From contig NZ_JAIXSV010000144.1 of NCBI RefSeq assembly GCF_027484505.1, positions 1 through 54,934 on the forward strand: a stretch of 54,934 nucleotides of DNA. Reading direction: 5' to 3'. Both the position numbers and the translations under genes were made by a program. Position 1 is the stretch's first letter. Each line of letters begins with the position of its first letter. Origin of the DNA: Asticcacaulis sp. GTDB lineage: Bacteria; Pseudomonadota; Alphaproteobacteria; Caulobacterales; Caulobacteraceae. The notes under the pieces are model-generated. The model worked only from the letters and a program-made list of their open reading frames with translations, had not been told where the DNA came from and ran no database searches. This document shows positions 29,202 to 39,658 of the stretch, one piece after another.

Positions 29202-30787
29202 CACCCCTTACGCAGGGCTTTCTTGATGTCGGACGGGCGGACGGCCCGTGTTGCGAACAGAAGGGCGATATAAACGAAAAGTCCGACGAGACAAACGCCC
29301 ACAATGGCGATTTCCTTGGTCAGATGATGCGTCAGGGGCTCAATCGCGCCTTCGATCACCGCGCGATAGTGCGAAGCCAGCGCGCAGAAGGCCCCCATCA
29401 GCGCCCCGGCCATGATGATCTTCAGCAGGCCCGCCGCCGCCTTGGGGCCCAGTGACCACGTCTTGCGACGGCTCAGCGTCCACCACATCAGGCCGACATT
29501 GACCCAGGCCGCCGCCGAGGTGCCGATGGCCAGACCCGCCACCCCGATCAACGGGAACAGGGTCAGGCCGCAGGCCAGATTGACCCCCACCGACACCAGG
29601 GCGAACTTCATCGGCCCATAGGTGTCCTTACGCGCGAAAAAGGCCGGGGTCAGTACACGCGCCAGCACAAAGGCCGGCACGCCCCAGCCATAATGCAGCA
29701 GGGCACGGGCCGTTTCCTGCGCGTCGTGCAACAGGAACTCCCCCCGCGTATAAAGGCCGTCGATCAGGAAGAAGGGCATGGCGATCAACGCCGCCGCGGC
29801 GGGCAGGGTCAGGGCCATGGCAAACAGCACGGCATCGTCCATCACGCTTTGCGAACGCTCCGTATCGCCCGACTGCACCGCCCGCGACAGGGTCGGCAAC
29901 AGCGCTACGCCGATGGCCACCCCGACCAGCCCCAGCGGCAACTGATACAGACGGTCGGCGACGCTCAGCCAGGTGCGCGCCCCATTGACGCCCGACGCCA
30001 GCAGCGAGGAGACGAAGACATTGATCTGCGTCGCGGCGGCGGCCAACGCACCCGGCACAGCCAGCAGCAGCAGGCCGCGCATTTGCGGCGTCAGCTTTGG
30101 CCACACAAACCCGATACGCGCCCCCGTCCTGCGGCAGCCCCAGACCAGCAGCGCCGCCTGCGCCACACCGGCGGTCAAAACCCCGATGGCCGCCAGATAG
30201 GAGGCGTGTATCGGGTCCTTACCGAACCACACAAAGACCAGCATAAACAGGTTGAGCAGGGTCGGCACAAAGGCCGACAGGGCGAAGCGTCCGCGCGCAT
30301 TCAGCACCCCGGACAACAGCGCCACCATGGTCATGCACGGCAGATAGGGCATGGTGATCTGGGTCAGAATGATGGTCAGACGCATCTTGGCCGGATCGTC
30401 GGCATAGCCGTGCGAAAACACGGCCATGACCTGCGGCATGAAGATCATGGCCAGCGCGCTGAGGATAATGGCGATCATCGTCATGGTGGCCATGGCGTCG
30501 CGCGCCAGTCGATCCGCCGCTTCGGGGCCTTCGGTTTCCAGCGCCGCCGAATAGGCCGGCACAAAGGCGGCGGTGAAGGCGCCTTCGGCAAAGATACGAC
30601 GGAACAGGTTAGGGAAGGTCAGCGCCGTGGCATAGGCATCGGCGGCGATATTGCCTGACGCCCCCATGACGGCGGTGATGACCAGATCACGGGCAAAGCC
30701 CATGACGCGACTGACCAAAGTCATGCCGCCAAAGACAAGCGAGGAACGCACAACGCTGGTGGGTTTCGACCCGGTTTCCTGAGACAC
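29201..30787 (-). CDS. murJ: Lipid II flippase MurJ
   Basis: Moves the peptidoglycan precursor lipid II across the inner membrane. 528 aa with about 14 hydrophobic segments. The start region RSSLVFGGMTLVSRVMGFARDLVI, then NLFRRIFAEGAFTAAFVPAYS and LPLGLVGVAIGVALLPTLSR, are strong MVF-family signatures. It is followed by the repeat and then trpS on the same strand. Its stop codon shares a base with the repeat, so the repeat inserted or was kept exactly at the gene end. Confidence 0.96.
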   Translation of the reverse strand: MSQETGSKPTSVVRSSLVFGGMTLVSRVMGFARDLVITAVMGASGNIAADAYATALTFPNLFRRIFAEGAFTAAFVPAYSAALETEGPEAADRLARDAMATMTMIAIILSALAMIFMPQVMAVFSHGYADDPAKMRLTIILTQITMPYLPCMTMVALLSGVLNARGRFALSAFVPTLLNLFMLVFVWFGKDPIHASYLAAIGVLTAGVAQAALLVWGCRRTGARIGFVWPKLTPQMRGLLLLAVPGALAAAATQINVFVSSLLASGVNGARTWLSVADRLYQLPLGLVGVAIGVALLPTLSRAVQSGDTERSQSVMDDAVLFAMALTLPAAAALIAMPFFLIDGLYTRGEFLLHDAQETARALLHYGWGVPAFVLARVLTPAFFARKDTYGPMKFALVSVGVNLACGLTLFPLIGVAGLAIGTSAAAWVNVGLMWWTLSRRKTWSLGPKAAAGLLKIIMAGALMGAFCALASHYRAVIEGAIEPLTHHLTKEIAIVGVCLVGLFVYIALLFATRAVRPSDIKKALRKG

Positions 30788-30893
30788 GCGGTATGGCCTT
30801 AAAGGAGAGCAATCGGTTTCGCTCTTACCCTAGCCGCAGGAATTAGCAAGCGGAGAGGGGTTAATGGGGCGGGACGGCCGGTTTTTGCCGATA

Positions 30894-31730
30894 TTACGGA
30901 TATTTTGAAACCGCATCAAAGAAAAACCAGTCTGGGTTAAGGCCCGCCTCAACGCGGTTACTTAGCGGTGGAAAGGGAACTATGCCGTGACGACGGAAAG
31001 CGCCCATGACCTCTTCTGCGTACCTGTCGGCAAAAGCCTCACGCTCTTGCTGCGGGCGCGCGAAAAAAAGTGATATAAGATCATCCAATTCACCTTCGTT
31101 ACGATCAAACGCGGCTTCCACCTTCTGCTGATAGTCAAGGTGATGACCAATCTCATGCGGCACGGTCCGAAAGAGTTGCGTAGCCCTGATAGCTTCGGGC
31201 GGGCATGAGATTTCGATGTATCTGGATGTTATATCAACGCGATGGCCGTCTCGGCGCAACGCGTCAAGTTCCTGCGTAAATACTGGGCCGACATGTTTTT
31301 TTAGCCGATAGTTGTAGTCGAGAGGCTGCGCCTCAATAACAACGCTCATCCCCGTATGACGCCCGAATTCCGCCCAGTAGGCCATGCGGCCCCATACGGG
31401 GCTAAAAATGCGCTCTTTACGCTTGGGTTGGCGGAAGACCACAACCGAAAGACCTGCGCGATCCGCCTCTGGAATTAGCTTCAACAACTCGATGATATCT
31501 TGGACAGAGAGGAAGTATTTCCATCCCGGAGCAGTTGGCTCGACGAATACGGTAAAACGTTGCGAGTTCAAGGCATATTCGAATTCCACGGCAGAGTTGA
31601 GCTTTTCATAAAAGCACCTAGAATCGTTACTGGGGTTCGGAATGCCAAAAGATTTTCGGCGTTTATATCCTTGGCTCTTGCAACCTATTTTGCGGTTTCG
31701 CCTAGTTGGATTTCGCCCTGAAAAATTCAC
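30894..31730 (-). CDS. Unclassified HExxH metallopeptidase-like protein
   Basis: A 278-aa protein of no family I can name. A HEIGHH motif (His192, Glu193, His196) is followed 35 residues later by EREAFADRYAEE, where Glu231 could be the third zinc ligand, as in gluzincins. The N-terminal 40 residues are very basic. There is no signal peptide or membrane segment. The start is a GTG at 31728-31730 with GGGA nine bases upstream; the true start may be further in. Base use is less GC-rich than its neighbours, and it borders a repeat-filled gap, which hints at acquisition. Confidence 0.6.
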   Translation of the reverse strand: MNFSGRNPTRRNRKIGCKSQGYKRRKSFGIPNPSNDSRCFYEKLNSAVEFEYALNSQRFTVFVEPTAPGWKYFLSVQDIIELLKLIPEADRAGLSVVVFRQPKRKERIFSPVWGRMAYWAEFGRHTGMSVVIEAQPLDYNYRLKKHVGPVFTQELDALRRDGHRVDITSRYIEISCPPEAIRATQLFRTVPHEIGHHLDYQQKVEAAFDRNEGELDDLISLFFARPQQEREAFADRYAEEVMGAFRRHGIVPFPPLSNRVEAGLNPDWFFFDAVSKYP

Positions 31731-32278
31731 CCGACATTCCCAATTTGAGCACCCGACGGGCGCCTGTCTTTCATCAAGTTAGCCCGCCATATGAGTGTTG
31801 TGAAGCTCTGACTGGACCGCGCGTTGCACAGCGGCCTGTCCGAAGAGGCCGCCGGGGCGCTAGATCGGTATGACTTTTAATGGAATCATCATTCAAGCAC
31901 CTCCCCTGATTTCAGGGGAGGTGGATTTGACGCCGCTCAGGCGTCAAAGACGGTGGGGTTAACACCCCTGCTTTAACCCCACCCGGCGCTACGCGCCACC
32001 CTCCCCTGAAATCAGGGGAGGCGCTATCGCGCTATGCCGTTTCCACCTAAAATCATTCCGCTCTAATCCCACACGACACTCTGATTAGGGAATTAAAGCA
32101 GCGCTACACCCGCATGGCGGCTGAGCGGGGCGAGTAATTTAATATCCGTTCCATGTGCCCCCTCGCTGTCCCTGCTTTTTAAGCGATAAAGGCTTAAATT
32201 TTGCGACTAAAGCCACATAATCGGGCCACGAGACCGTGCTCGATTCATTCCTTGACCTTAAGCACTTACGCCGAGCGC
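31731..32278. other. Gene-poor stretch with palindromic array
   Basis: No convincing gene was found in 548 bases. The middle (31898-32020) holds a hairpin array, followed by the dispersed AAATCATTCCGCTCTAA motif near 32050-32066. The remainder is AT-rich sequence just downstream of the chemoreceptor gene stop. No clear terminator for that gene was seen. Confidence 0.6.
31898..32020. repeat. Array of five hairpins with matching outer stems
   Basis: The stems in order are CACCTCCCCTGA/TCAGGGGAGGTG (31898-31923), TTTGACGC/GCGTCAAA (31926-31948), GGTGGGGTTAA/TTAACCCCACC (31952-31983), GGCGC/GCGCC (31985-31997) and CTCCCCTGA/TCAGGGGAG (32001-32020). The first and last stems have the same sequence. 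A related GC-rich palindrome lies at about 25775-25830. Confidence 0.75.
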
Positions 32279-33976
32279 TCAGGCAGCCCGAACGATGTTT
32301 TCGGCTTCTGAGGAGGCGATCTGCATGTTGCGCGCCATGTCCTGAGATGTGGCGCTTTGTTCTTCGACGGCGCCCGCTGTGAACAGGACCTGCTCCTGAA
32401 CGTTCGAAACGGTGGTGCGAATGGCGTCGAGCGCATTGACCACGGCGGCAGAGCTGGCGCGCACGCCGGCGATTTCGCCGACAATCTGTTCGGTGGCCCT
32501 GCGCGCCTGAGTGGCCAGATTTTTGACCTCGGTCGCCACAACGGCGAAGCCGCGCCCGGCTTCGCCGGCGCGGGCCGATTCGATGGTGGCGTTCAGCGCC
32601 AGAAGATTGATCTGGCTGGTGATGTTGCTGATCATCTCGACGATGCCGTCCATCTGCGCCGCCGCAACGGCCAGTTGCCGGGCGCTGTCGTCGGCTTCGT
32701 TAACGGACTGATTGGCCTGATCGGCGGCCGCCTTGGTTTGCGACATGGTGTCAGAAATCGATCGGCCCGTGGCCGCCATCTCCTCAACCGCTGCCGACAG
32801 GTCCTGTAGCGAGTGGGACAGCTCCGTCGTCCGGTTGAGCGCTACGCGTCGGGCAGTGACGTCGGTGGCGTATTTTATGACCTTGTACGGCTTGCCATTC
32901 ACGTCCAGAATGGCGTTGTAAGAGGCCTGAATATAGACGGATCGCCCGCCCTTGGCGTGGCGCTGAAATTCTGCGGAAATGAATTCGCCGCGCGCCAGCC
33001 TGGTCCAGAATTCGCGATAGGCGTCGCTGTTGGCGGTGGCTTCATCCACGAACATCCGGTGGTGTTTGCCCCGGATTTCGTCCAGCCCATAACCCATGAC
33101 CTTCAGGAAGTTGTCATTGGCGTTGAGAATGGTGCCGTCCAGACTGAATTCAATGACCGCCTGAGCGCGCGAAATGGCTTCGACCTGGCTCAAAAGGTCG
33201 GCGTCTTTCTGAGCCTGCTGGGTGATGTCAGAGGCAAATTTGACGATCTTCAGGGGGCGGCCATCTATGCCCAGTATGGGGTTATAGGTGGCCTGAAGGA
33301 TGACCTCGCGCCCGTCTTTATTCATCCGCTTGAACTGCGAAGAGACGAATTCACCCGCCAATAGTCGCCGCCAGAAGTCGGCATAGGCCGCACTCCTAGC
33401 GTCGTTTTCCATGACGAACATGCGGTGATGTCGTCCGACAATTTCGTCGAGCCCATAACCCATCACCTTCAGAAAGGCATCATTGGCCGTAATCACTGTG
33501 CCATCAAGGGCAAATTCGATAACAGCCTGAGAGCGTGAAATCGCCGTGACCTTGCCTTCCAGATCAAGGTCGCGCAGCTTGCGGGCGGTCACGTCAGACG
33601 CGATTTTGACGATCTTGTAAGGCTGACCCGATCGATCGAGAATGGGGTTATACACGGCTTCCAGATAGACGTTGTGCCCGTCTTTGGTCTGACGCCGGAA
33701 CTCTCCCTTTTGGGGAATGCCGCGTTTCAGGTCCGCCCAGAATTGGCGATAGGCCGGCTTTTGCATCTCGCCCGGATCGACGAAAGCTGAATGGTGCTTG
33801 CCCACCAGTTCAGAGGCCGAGTAGCCCATCAGGTTGAGAAAATTGGCGTTGGCGGAGAGCACATGCCCTTCAAGATCAAACTCGATAAGGCTTTGGCTCA
33901 GATTAATCGCCGTCAGCAGGTCCTGATTAAGGCCATCCGCCTTATGCGACTTTTTTCCACCAAACGCTGACCACAT
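32279..33976 (-). CDS. Soluble three-PAS methyl-accepting chemotaxis protein
   Basis: 565 aa from the ATG at 33974-33976, preceded by CGGAGTG. There is no membrane segment or HAMP domain. Three PAS/PAC repeats (about 18-130, 145-255, 265-375) share strong similarity, for example [21 protein letters not shown] and HHRMFV in the second and third. A short signalling domain ends the protein, with the hairpin tip [20 protein letters not shown] and [12 protein letters not shown]. Relatives such as BdlA link PAS sensing to chemotaxis or biofilm dispersal. No che genes are in the window. Confidence 0.9.
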   Translation of the reverse strand: MWSAFGGKKSHKADGLNQDLLTAINLSQSLIEFDLEGHVLSANANFLNLMGYSASELVGKHHSAFVDPGEMQKPAYRQFWADLKRGIPQKGEFRRQTKDGHNVYLEAVYNPILDRSGQPYKIVKIASDVTARKLRDLDLEGKVTAISRSQAVIEFALDGTVITANDAFLKVMGYGLDEIVGRHHRMFVMENDARSAAYADFWRRLLAGEFVSSQFKRMNKDGREVILQATYNPILGIDGRPLKIVKFASDITQQAQKDADLLSQVEAISRAQAVIEFSLDGTILNANDNFLKVMGYGLDEIRGKHHRMFVDEATANSDAYREFWTRLARGEFISAEFQRHAKGGRSVYIQASYNAILDVNGKPYKVIKYATDVTARRVALNRTTELSHSLQDLSAAVEEMAATGRSISDTMSQTKAAADQANQSVNEADDSARQLAVAAAQMDGIVEMISNITSQINLLALNATIESARAGEAGRGFAVVATEVKNLATQARRATEQIVGEIAGVRASSAAVVNALDAIRTTVSNVQEQVLFTAGAVEEQSATSQDMARNMQIASSEAENIVRAA

Positions 33977-34057
33977 GGGCGGCACTCCGTAACACAATGG
34001 GTGACATTGTTACGGAAGCTTCTCAATAAGAGGTTAAGTCTTGTAATGACGGGCCCG

Positions 34058-36937
34058 TTACCGCGCCATCGACGCCCGTGCCCGCGTCGGGGCGGAGCGG
34101 GTCGGGGCCGAGGGCGGGTCCAGCACATCGGTCAGGGCACGGTGGACCTTGTCGCGCTGCGATTTGGTGAGTTGCTTGCGCGTAAAATGATCGACCACAT
34201 AGAAGGCATCGACCGCGCGTTCGCCGTAGCAGTCGATATGCGCCGAAGCGGTATCGAGATGCGCGCGCGCCAGCACGCTGGCCACATCGGCCAGAAGCCC
34301 CGGACGGTCGCGGCCCGACACCTCGATAATGGTCATTTGCGGGTTGGACTCGTCATCAAACACCACGGTCGGTGCAATGGCAAAAGCCGCCGTGCGGTGG
34401 GCATTGATAGCCTTATGGATCAGGGGCGCGGCCACTTCACCCCCGACGGCCTTTTCCAGCGCCTGTTCCATCTGACGCAGACGACCCGGATCGTCATGAC
34501 CAAAGGGCTTGCCCTGCGTGTCCTGCACATAGAAGACGTCGAGCGCCTGCGCTGTGGTGGAGGTGAAGACCTGCGCGCCCACGACGTTAGCGCCCATATT
34601 GGTGAAACAACGCGCCAGATCGGCAAACAGACCCGGACGGTCCGGCCCCGTAATGCAGAAGCGGGCGGCATTGCGCGTATGGTCGATATAGGCCTGAGCC
34701 GAGGCCTTGCCTTCGGCGGCGCTCCACACCTGACGGGCGTGCTGGCGGATTTCGTCGGCGGAAAAGGCAAACAGATACGACTCTTCCATTGTATCGAGCC
34801 AGCCGCGCATCTGCGCATCCCCGGCGCTCAAAGACTCGCGCAGGGCAGCGGCGCGCGCCTGAATCTCTTCGCGCACCTGGGTCACGGCGTCGCCTTCGCT
34901 GCCACGCCCACCGCGGAAGGCGGCTTCGGTGGCGGCCTGTAGCTCACGCATCAACTGCCCTTTCCAGCCGTTCCACACACCCGGCCCGACGGCGCGGATG
35001 TCGGCGACCGTGAGAACCAGAAGCTGACGCAGACGCTCGGGCGTTTCGACGATGCGCGCAAAGGAGGCCACGGTTTCGGGGTCGGACACATCGCGCTTTT
35101 GCGCATAGTCGGACAGGACAAGATGATGGCGCACCAGCCACGCCACCTGATCTATCTGCCACTTTTCGAGGCCCAGCCGCGCACAGGCGCGCCGGGCAGC
35201 GATTTCGCCCTCAATCTCCTGCCCCAGTTCGCCGCCCTTGCCCACATCGTGCAGCAACATGGCGAGATAGAGGGTGTCCTTATTGGCCAGATTGGGGATC
35301 AGCGAGGTGGCCAGCGGGTGATCTTCCTTATGCTGCCCCAGTTCGATGTCGCGGATGATGCCGATGGCGCGCAGCGTGTGCTCATCGACCGTATAGGTGT
35401 GGTACATATTGAACTGGGTTTGGGCCACGATGTGCCCGAACTCAGGGATATAGCGCCCCAGAAGTCCCGTCTCGGTCATCAGAGACAGGGTACGATAGGG
35501 GTTTTTGCCGCGCACCAGTATATCCAGAAAGACCTCGGCCACGGCCTTGTCACGGCGCAGCGCCGCATTGACCAGCTTCAGGTTACGCGCCACCGCCGTG
35601 AAGGCGTCCGGGTGCAGGTCCATCTCCAGCCGGTCCGCCATGCGAAACAGCTTGAACATGGCGATGGGGGCCTTTTTGAACACGTCCGGGCTCTGCACGC
35701 TCAGACGGCCCGAGTCGATGATCAGGCCCGGATGTTCCGGCTTGCTAAGTGACAAAAGCCCCGACTGGAAAAAGTGCGTCAGGCGTTGCAGCGGCTTGGT
35801 CTGCTGCGCCTCCAGCTTGGTGCAGAAGATGCGGGTCAGCGCCCCCACCTCCTTGGCCACCAGAAAATAGCGGCGCATGAAACGTTCGACCGCCGGTTCG
35901 CCATCGGCTTCGACATAGCCCATGCGGCGGGCGATTTCCGGCTGAAGATCGAAGCTCAGGCGTTCTTCGGCGCGGCCCGCCGTCATGTGGATCAGGATGC
36001 GTACCTTCCACAGGAAGTCGAAGGCCTGAACAAAGGCCATGCGCTCTTTTTCGGTGAGAAGCGGATCAAGCACGCCCCAGCCACCCGCCGCCTGCGGTTT
36101 CTGGCTTTCGCGCAGCACCGGCGCGGGGGTGGCCCCGGCGAGGTATTTGGCGATCCAGAACAGGGTATGCAGGTCGCGTAAGCCGCCTTTGCCCTCTTTG
36201 AGGTTCGGTTCCACGACATAACGCGTCGTCCCGGCCTTGGCGTGACGGAAATCGCGCTCCTCCAGCTTGGCCGTGACGAAATCAGACGCGCCGTGACGCA
36301 TGACATCGAGCGCCAGCTTTTCTTTCAGATACTGCACCAGCCCGCTATCGCCAGCCAGAGGGCGGTATTCGAGAAGCGCGGTCATGACGGTGTGATCTTC
36401 ACGCGCCATTTTGAGGCTTTCATCGACCGTGCGCGAGGCGTGCCCGACCTTGAGGCCCAGATCCCACAACGAATAGAGGATGAATTCGATCACGCTTTCG
36501 GAGTGCGGCGTTTCCTTCCACGCCCGCAAAAACAAGAGGTCGAGATCGGAATAAGGAGCCAGTTCGCCGCGCCCATAGCCGCCTACCGCGACCAGCGCCA
36601 GACGCTCACCCTCGGTCGGATTACGCGCGCGATAGACGTGGGTCAGGGTAAAGTCCCACAGGGCGGTGATGATCTCGTCAGCCAGCTTCGACAGTTCACG
36701 CGCCGTCGATAGTCCGCCGCGGTGGTCCTCAACGTGTGAGAGCAGGCTTTCGCGCGCCATATCCCATTCGCGCTTGAGAATGGCCACCGCCTTGCGCCGC
36801 AAGTCGGCCACGTCACCGGTCGAGTCCTCATAGGCCTCGGTCAGTTTGCGACGCAGCAACGCGCCGTCAATACTGTGGCTCAGCAGGGCGGGACTGGTCT
36901 TGGTCAGCATGGGGGCGGGTTCACCTGCGGGCGGCAT
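34058..36937 (-). CDS. glnD: [Protein-PII] uridylyltransferase GlnD
   Basis: A nitrogen sensor that uridylylates PII proteins when glutamine is low and removes UMP when it is high. 959 aa; MLTKTSPALL at residue 10 is an alternative start. The nucleotidyltransferase motif GGYGRGELAPYSDLDLL (119-135) has both catalytic aspartates. An HD domain with HDVGKG is near 562, and two C-terminal ACT domains (from about 750 and about 855, with GRDRPGLLADVASVLARAH) bind glutamine. It follows mutS by 15 bases on the same strand. Confidence 0.96.
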   Translation of the reverse strand: MPPAGEPAPMLTKTSPALLSHSIDGALLRRKLTEAYEDSTGDVADLRRKAVAILKREWDMARESLLSHVEDHRGGLSTARELSKLADEIITALWDFTLTHVYRARNPTEGERLALVAVGGYGRGELAPYSDLDLLFLRAWKETPHSESVIEFILYSLWDLGLKVGHASRTVDESLKMAREDHTVMTALLEYRPLAGDSGLVQYLKEKLALDVMRHGASDFVTAKLEERDFRHAKAGTTRYVVEPNLKEGKGGLRDLHTLFWIAKYLAGATPAPVLRESQKPQAAGGWGVLDPLLTEKERMAFVQAFDFLWKVRILIHMTAGRAEERLSFDLQPEIARRMGYVEADGEPAVERFMRRYFLVAKEVGALTRIFCTKLEAQQTKPLQRLTHFFQSGLLSLSKPEHPGLIIDSGRLSVQSPDVFKKAPIAMFKLFRMADRLEMDLHPDAFTAVARNLKLVNAALRRDKAVAEVFLDILVRGKNPYRTLSLMTETGLLGRYIPEFGHIVAQTQFNMYHTYTVDEHTLRAIGIIRDIELGQHKEDHPLATSLIPNLANKDTLYLAMLLHDVGKGGELGQEIEGEIAARRACARLGLEKWQIDQVAWLVRHHLVLSDYAQKRDVSDPETVASFARIVETPERLRQLLVLTVADIRAVGPGVWNGWKGQLMRELQAATEAAFRGGRGSEGDAVTQVREEIQARAAALRESLSAGDAQMRGWLDTMEESYLFAFSADEIRQHARQVWSAAEGKASAQAYIDHTRNAARFCITGPDRPGLFADLARCFTNMGANVVGAQVFTSTTAQALDVFYVQDTQGKPFGHDDPGRLRQMEQALEKAVGGEVAAPLIHKAINAHRTAAFAIAPTVVFDDESNPQMTIIEVSGRDRPGLLADVASVLARAHLDTASAHIDCYGERAVDAFYVVDHFTRKQLTKSQRDKVHRALTDVLDPPSAPTRSAPTRARASMAR

Positions 36938-36952
36938 TTATCTTTACCTACG

Positions 36953-39658
36953 TTACACCAGACCCCTTAAACGATAGATAACTTCCAGGGCCTCACGGGG
37001 GCTGAGGTCGTCCGGATTGATGCCTTTGATCGCCTTTTCCAGCTCGGTTTCGGCGGACTTTTGCACCGCAGCAACCGCAACCTGCGCCTGAACCGTGGCA
37101 AACAGGGGCAGATCGTCCAGTTTGAGCTGATGCGCCTTATCGGTCTCCAGTCGCTCCAGTATGTCTTTGGCGCGGGCCACCACCACCGGCGGCATTCCGG
37201 CCAGACGCGCCACCTGCACGCCGTAGGAGCGATCGGCTGCGCCGCGTTTGGCTTCGTGCAGGAAGATCAACTCGCCGTTCCATTCGCGCGCCGTCATGGA
37301 GATATTGTGGGTATGGGCGAGTAAGGATTCAAGCTGAGCCAGTTCATGATAGTGGGTGGCAAACAGGGCGCGCGCTTTGACCACCTCATGCAGGTTCTCG
37401 GCGCAGGCCCAGGCGATGGCCAGACCGTCGAAGGTCGCCGTACCGCGCCCGATCTCGTCCAGAATGACAAAGGAACGCTGCGTCGCCTGAGTCAGGATGG
37501 CAGCGGTTTCAACCATCTCCATCATGAAGGTGGAACGGCCCTGCGCCAGATCATCACCGGCGCCGACGCGCGAAAAGAGGCGATCCACCACACCCAGCCG
37601 GAACGATGCCGCCGGAACAAACAGACCGGCCTGCGCCATGATCACCAGCAGGGCGTTCTGGCGCAGGAAGGTCGATTTACCGGCCATGTTCGGCCCGGTC
37701 ACGAGGTCGAGCCGCGGACCGCTCTGACCCGACGCATCCAGACAGCAGTCGTTGGGCGTGAACGGCTTGCCTTCGGCGCGCAAGGCCGCCACCACGACCG
37801 GATGGCGGGCGCCTTTGGCATCGAAGACGAGGCTGTCGTCTACCACGGGACGGGTGGCCTCAAGGTCTTCGGCCCATTCGGAGGCCGCAGCCGCGACATC
37901 CAGCGCGCAGAAGGCGTCGAACATATCCTGCAACGGATGGGCGTTGCGGCGGACTTCCTCGCGCAGGTCTTCAAAAATGGCCAGTTCGAGATTGAGCGCA
38001 TCGGACCCGGCGCGAGCGATACGCGCATCAAGATCGATCAGGTCCGGCGTCGAAAAACGCATCTGGTTGGCCAGCGTCTGACGATGGATAAAACGCTGAC
38101 GATGAGCGTCGCTTAAGGCCTCGGCCTGTTTGGCCGTCAGTTCGATGAAATAGCCCAAAACCGCATTGTATTTGATCTTCAGTGGCAGGCCGGTTTCCTG
38201 CTGAAGGTCGGACTCCATGCGCAGAATGATCTGGCGCGAGTCGTTGCGCAGACTGATAGCGTCCTGAAGGTGGCTGTTGTAGCCGGGCTTGATAAAACCG
38301 CCATCGCGCGTCGTAAGGGGGGGCTCCTCGACCAGCGCCATGTCGAGTTTGAACAACAGGTCCAGCACGTTTTCCGAAGCCGTCAGGGCCTCCACATGGG
38401 CATGGATTTCCGCGGGCCAGTCGGGGTCAAGCCGGGTTTCCGGATCATTCGGCTGCAACAGGCCAACCATATCTCTGGCCAGATCGAGGCAGTCGCGGAT
38501 GACCTTCAGGTCACGCGGCCCGCCCCGCCCCAGACCCAGCCGCGACAGGGCGCGCGCCATATCGCTCATGCCGCGCAAACGGCCGCGCACCTCCTGACGC
38601 AGCGACCGCTGAGCGAGGAACCATTGCACGGCGTCCAGCCGGCGATTGATCTCGACCGGATTGTTCAGCGGGCGTGACAAACGCGCCGCCAGCAAACGCG
38701 AACCGCCGGACGTGATCGTGCGGTCGATGGCCGACATCAGCGAGCCTTCGCGGCTGCCCTTTTGCGTGCGCTCGATCTCCAGACTTAGGCGGGTGGACGG
38801 ATCGATGGCCAGATAGGCCACAGAAGCGACCTTTCTGGGGGCCTTGAGTACCGGCGCCTTACCCGCCTGCGTCAGGTCGATATAGGCCGCCAGCATCCCT
38901 AGTGCCGACAGTTCGGACGGGCTGAACGCCCCGAACCCATCCAGCGTTTCGACGCCATAGAGCCGCTTCAGCCGCGCCTCCCCCGCTGCCGGATCGGACA
39001 GAGACGCCGGTTGCGGCTGAATCGCGCCACCACAATATTTCAGCAGGGCGTAGAGGTTTTCATCCTGAAGGATACGATCGGATACAAGGCTTTCGGAGGG
39101 GCGCAGCGCCGACAGGTGCGTGCCCAGCGTCTCCGGCGTCAGTTCCAGACATTCCACCTCGCCCGTGGACAGTTCCAGCGAGGCCAGCGCCATCACGCCC
39201 GCCCGCTGTGACAGGGCCACCAGACGGTTGGCACCGCGCTCTTCCAGCAGGCTGTCTTCGGTCAGGGTGCCCGGCGTGACGATGCGCGTAATGCCGCGTT
39301 TCACCACCGCCTTGTAGCCGCGCTTTTTGGCTTCGGACGGGTCTTCGAGTTGGTCGCAGATGGCCACGCGGAACCCCAGGCGGATCAGCTTGGCGATATA
39401 GGCTTCGGCAGCGTGGGCGGGCACGCCGGCCATGGGGATGTCTTCGCCCTGATGCTTACCGCGCTTGGTGAGCGCCAGAGACAGGGCCCCCGCCGCCTGC
39501 TCGGCATCCTCAAAGAACAGCTCGTAAAAATCGCCCATTCGGAAGAACAGGAGCGAACCCGGATTGGCGGCCTTGACCTCCAGATACTGGGCCATAACCG
39601 GCGTCGCACCGTCGAGTTGCGCTTTAAGGTCTTTTTCGGAAGAGGGGGTCGCGTTCAT
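36953..39658 (-). CDS. mutS: DNA mismatch repair protein MutS
   Basis: Recognises mismatches and recruits MutL. 901 aa, normal length. The N-terminal FFRMGDFYELFFEDA contains the Phe-x-Glu mismatch wedge. Walker A GPNMAGKSTFLRQ is near 656 and DEIGRGTATFDGLAIAWA near 736, followed by ATHYHEL. It is transcribed leftward into glnD, a pairing also known in other alphaproteobacteria, and divergently from the malic enzyme gene. Confidence 0.97.
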   Translation of the reverse strand: MNATPSSEKDLKAQLDGATPVMAQYLEVKAANPGSLLFFRMGDFYELFFEDAEQAAGALSLALTKRGKHQGEDIPMAGVPAHAAEAYIAKLIRLGFRVAICDQLEDPSEAKKRGYKAVVKRGITRIVTPGTLTEDSLLEERGANRLVALSQRAGVMALASLELSTGEVECLELTPETLGTHLSALRPSESLVSDRILQDENLYALLKYCGGAIQPQPASLSDPAAGEARLKRLYGVETLDGFGAFSPSELSALGMLAAYIDLTQAGKAPVLKAPRKVASVAYLAIDPSTRLSLEIERTQKGSREGSLMSAIDRTITSGGSRLLAARLSRPLNNPVEINRRLDAVQWFLAQRSLRQEVRGRLRGMSDMARALSRLGLGRGGPRDLKVIRDCLDLARDMVGLLQPNDPETRLDPDWPAEIHAHVEALTASENVLDLLFKLDMALVEEPPLTTRDGGFIKPGYNSHLQDAISLRNDSRQIILRMESDLQQETGLPLKIKYNAVLGYFIELTAKQAEALSDAHRQRFIHRQTLANQMRFSTPDLIDLDARIARAGSDALNLELAIFEDLREEVRRNAHPLQDMFDAFCALDVAAAASEWAEDLEATRPVVDDSLVFDAKGARHPVVVAALRAEGKPFTPNDCCLDASGQSGPRLDLVTGPNMAGKSTFLRQNALLVIMAQAGLFVPAASFRLGVVDRLFSRVGAGDDLAQGRSTFMMEMVETAAILTQATQRSFVILDEIGRGTATFDGLAIAWACAENLHEVVKARALFATHYHELAQLESLLAHTHNISMTAREWNGELIFLHEAKRGAADRSYGVQVARLAGMPPVVVARAKDILERLETDKAHQLKLDDLPLFATVQAQVAVAAVQKSAETELEKAIKGINPDDLSPREALEVIYRLRGLV

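Noticed and set aside
29693-30658. 321-codon open frame opposite murJ
   Set aside because: Antisense of murJ with low-complexity Gln/Arg/His composition, typical of shadows.
31898-32020. CRISPR array
   Set aside because: The units are different hairpins without equal spacers; it is a palindromic array.
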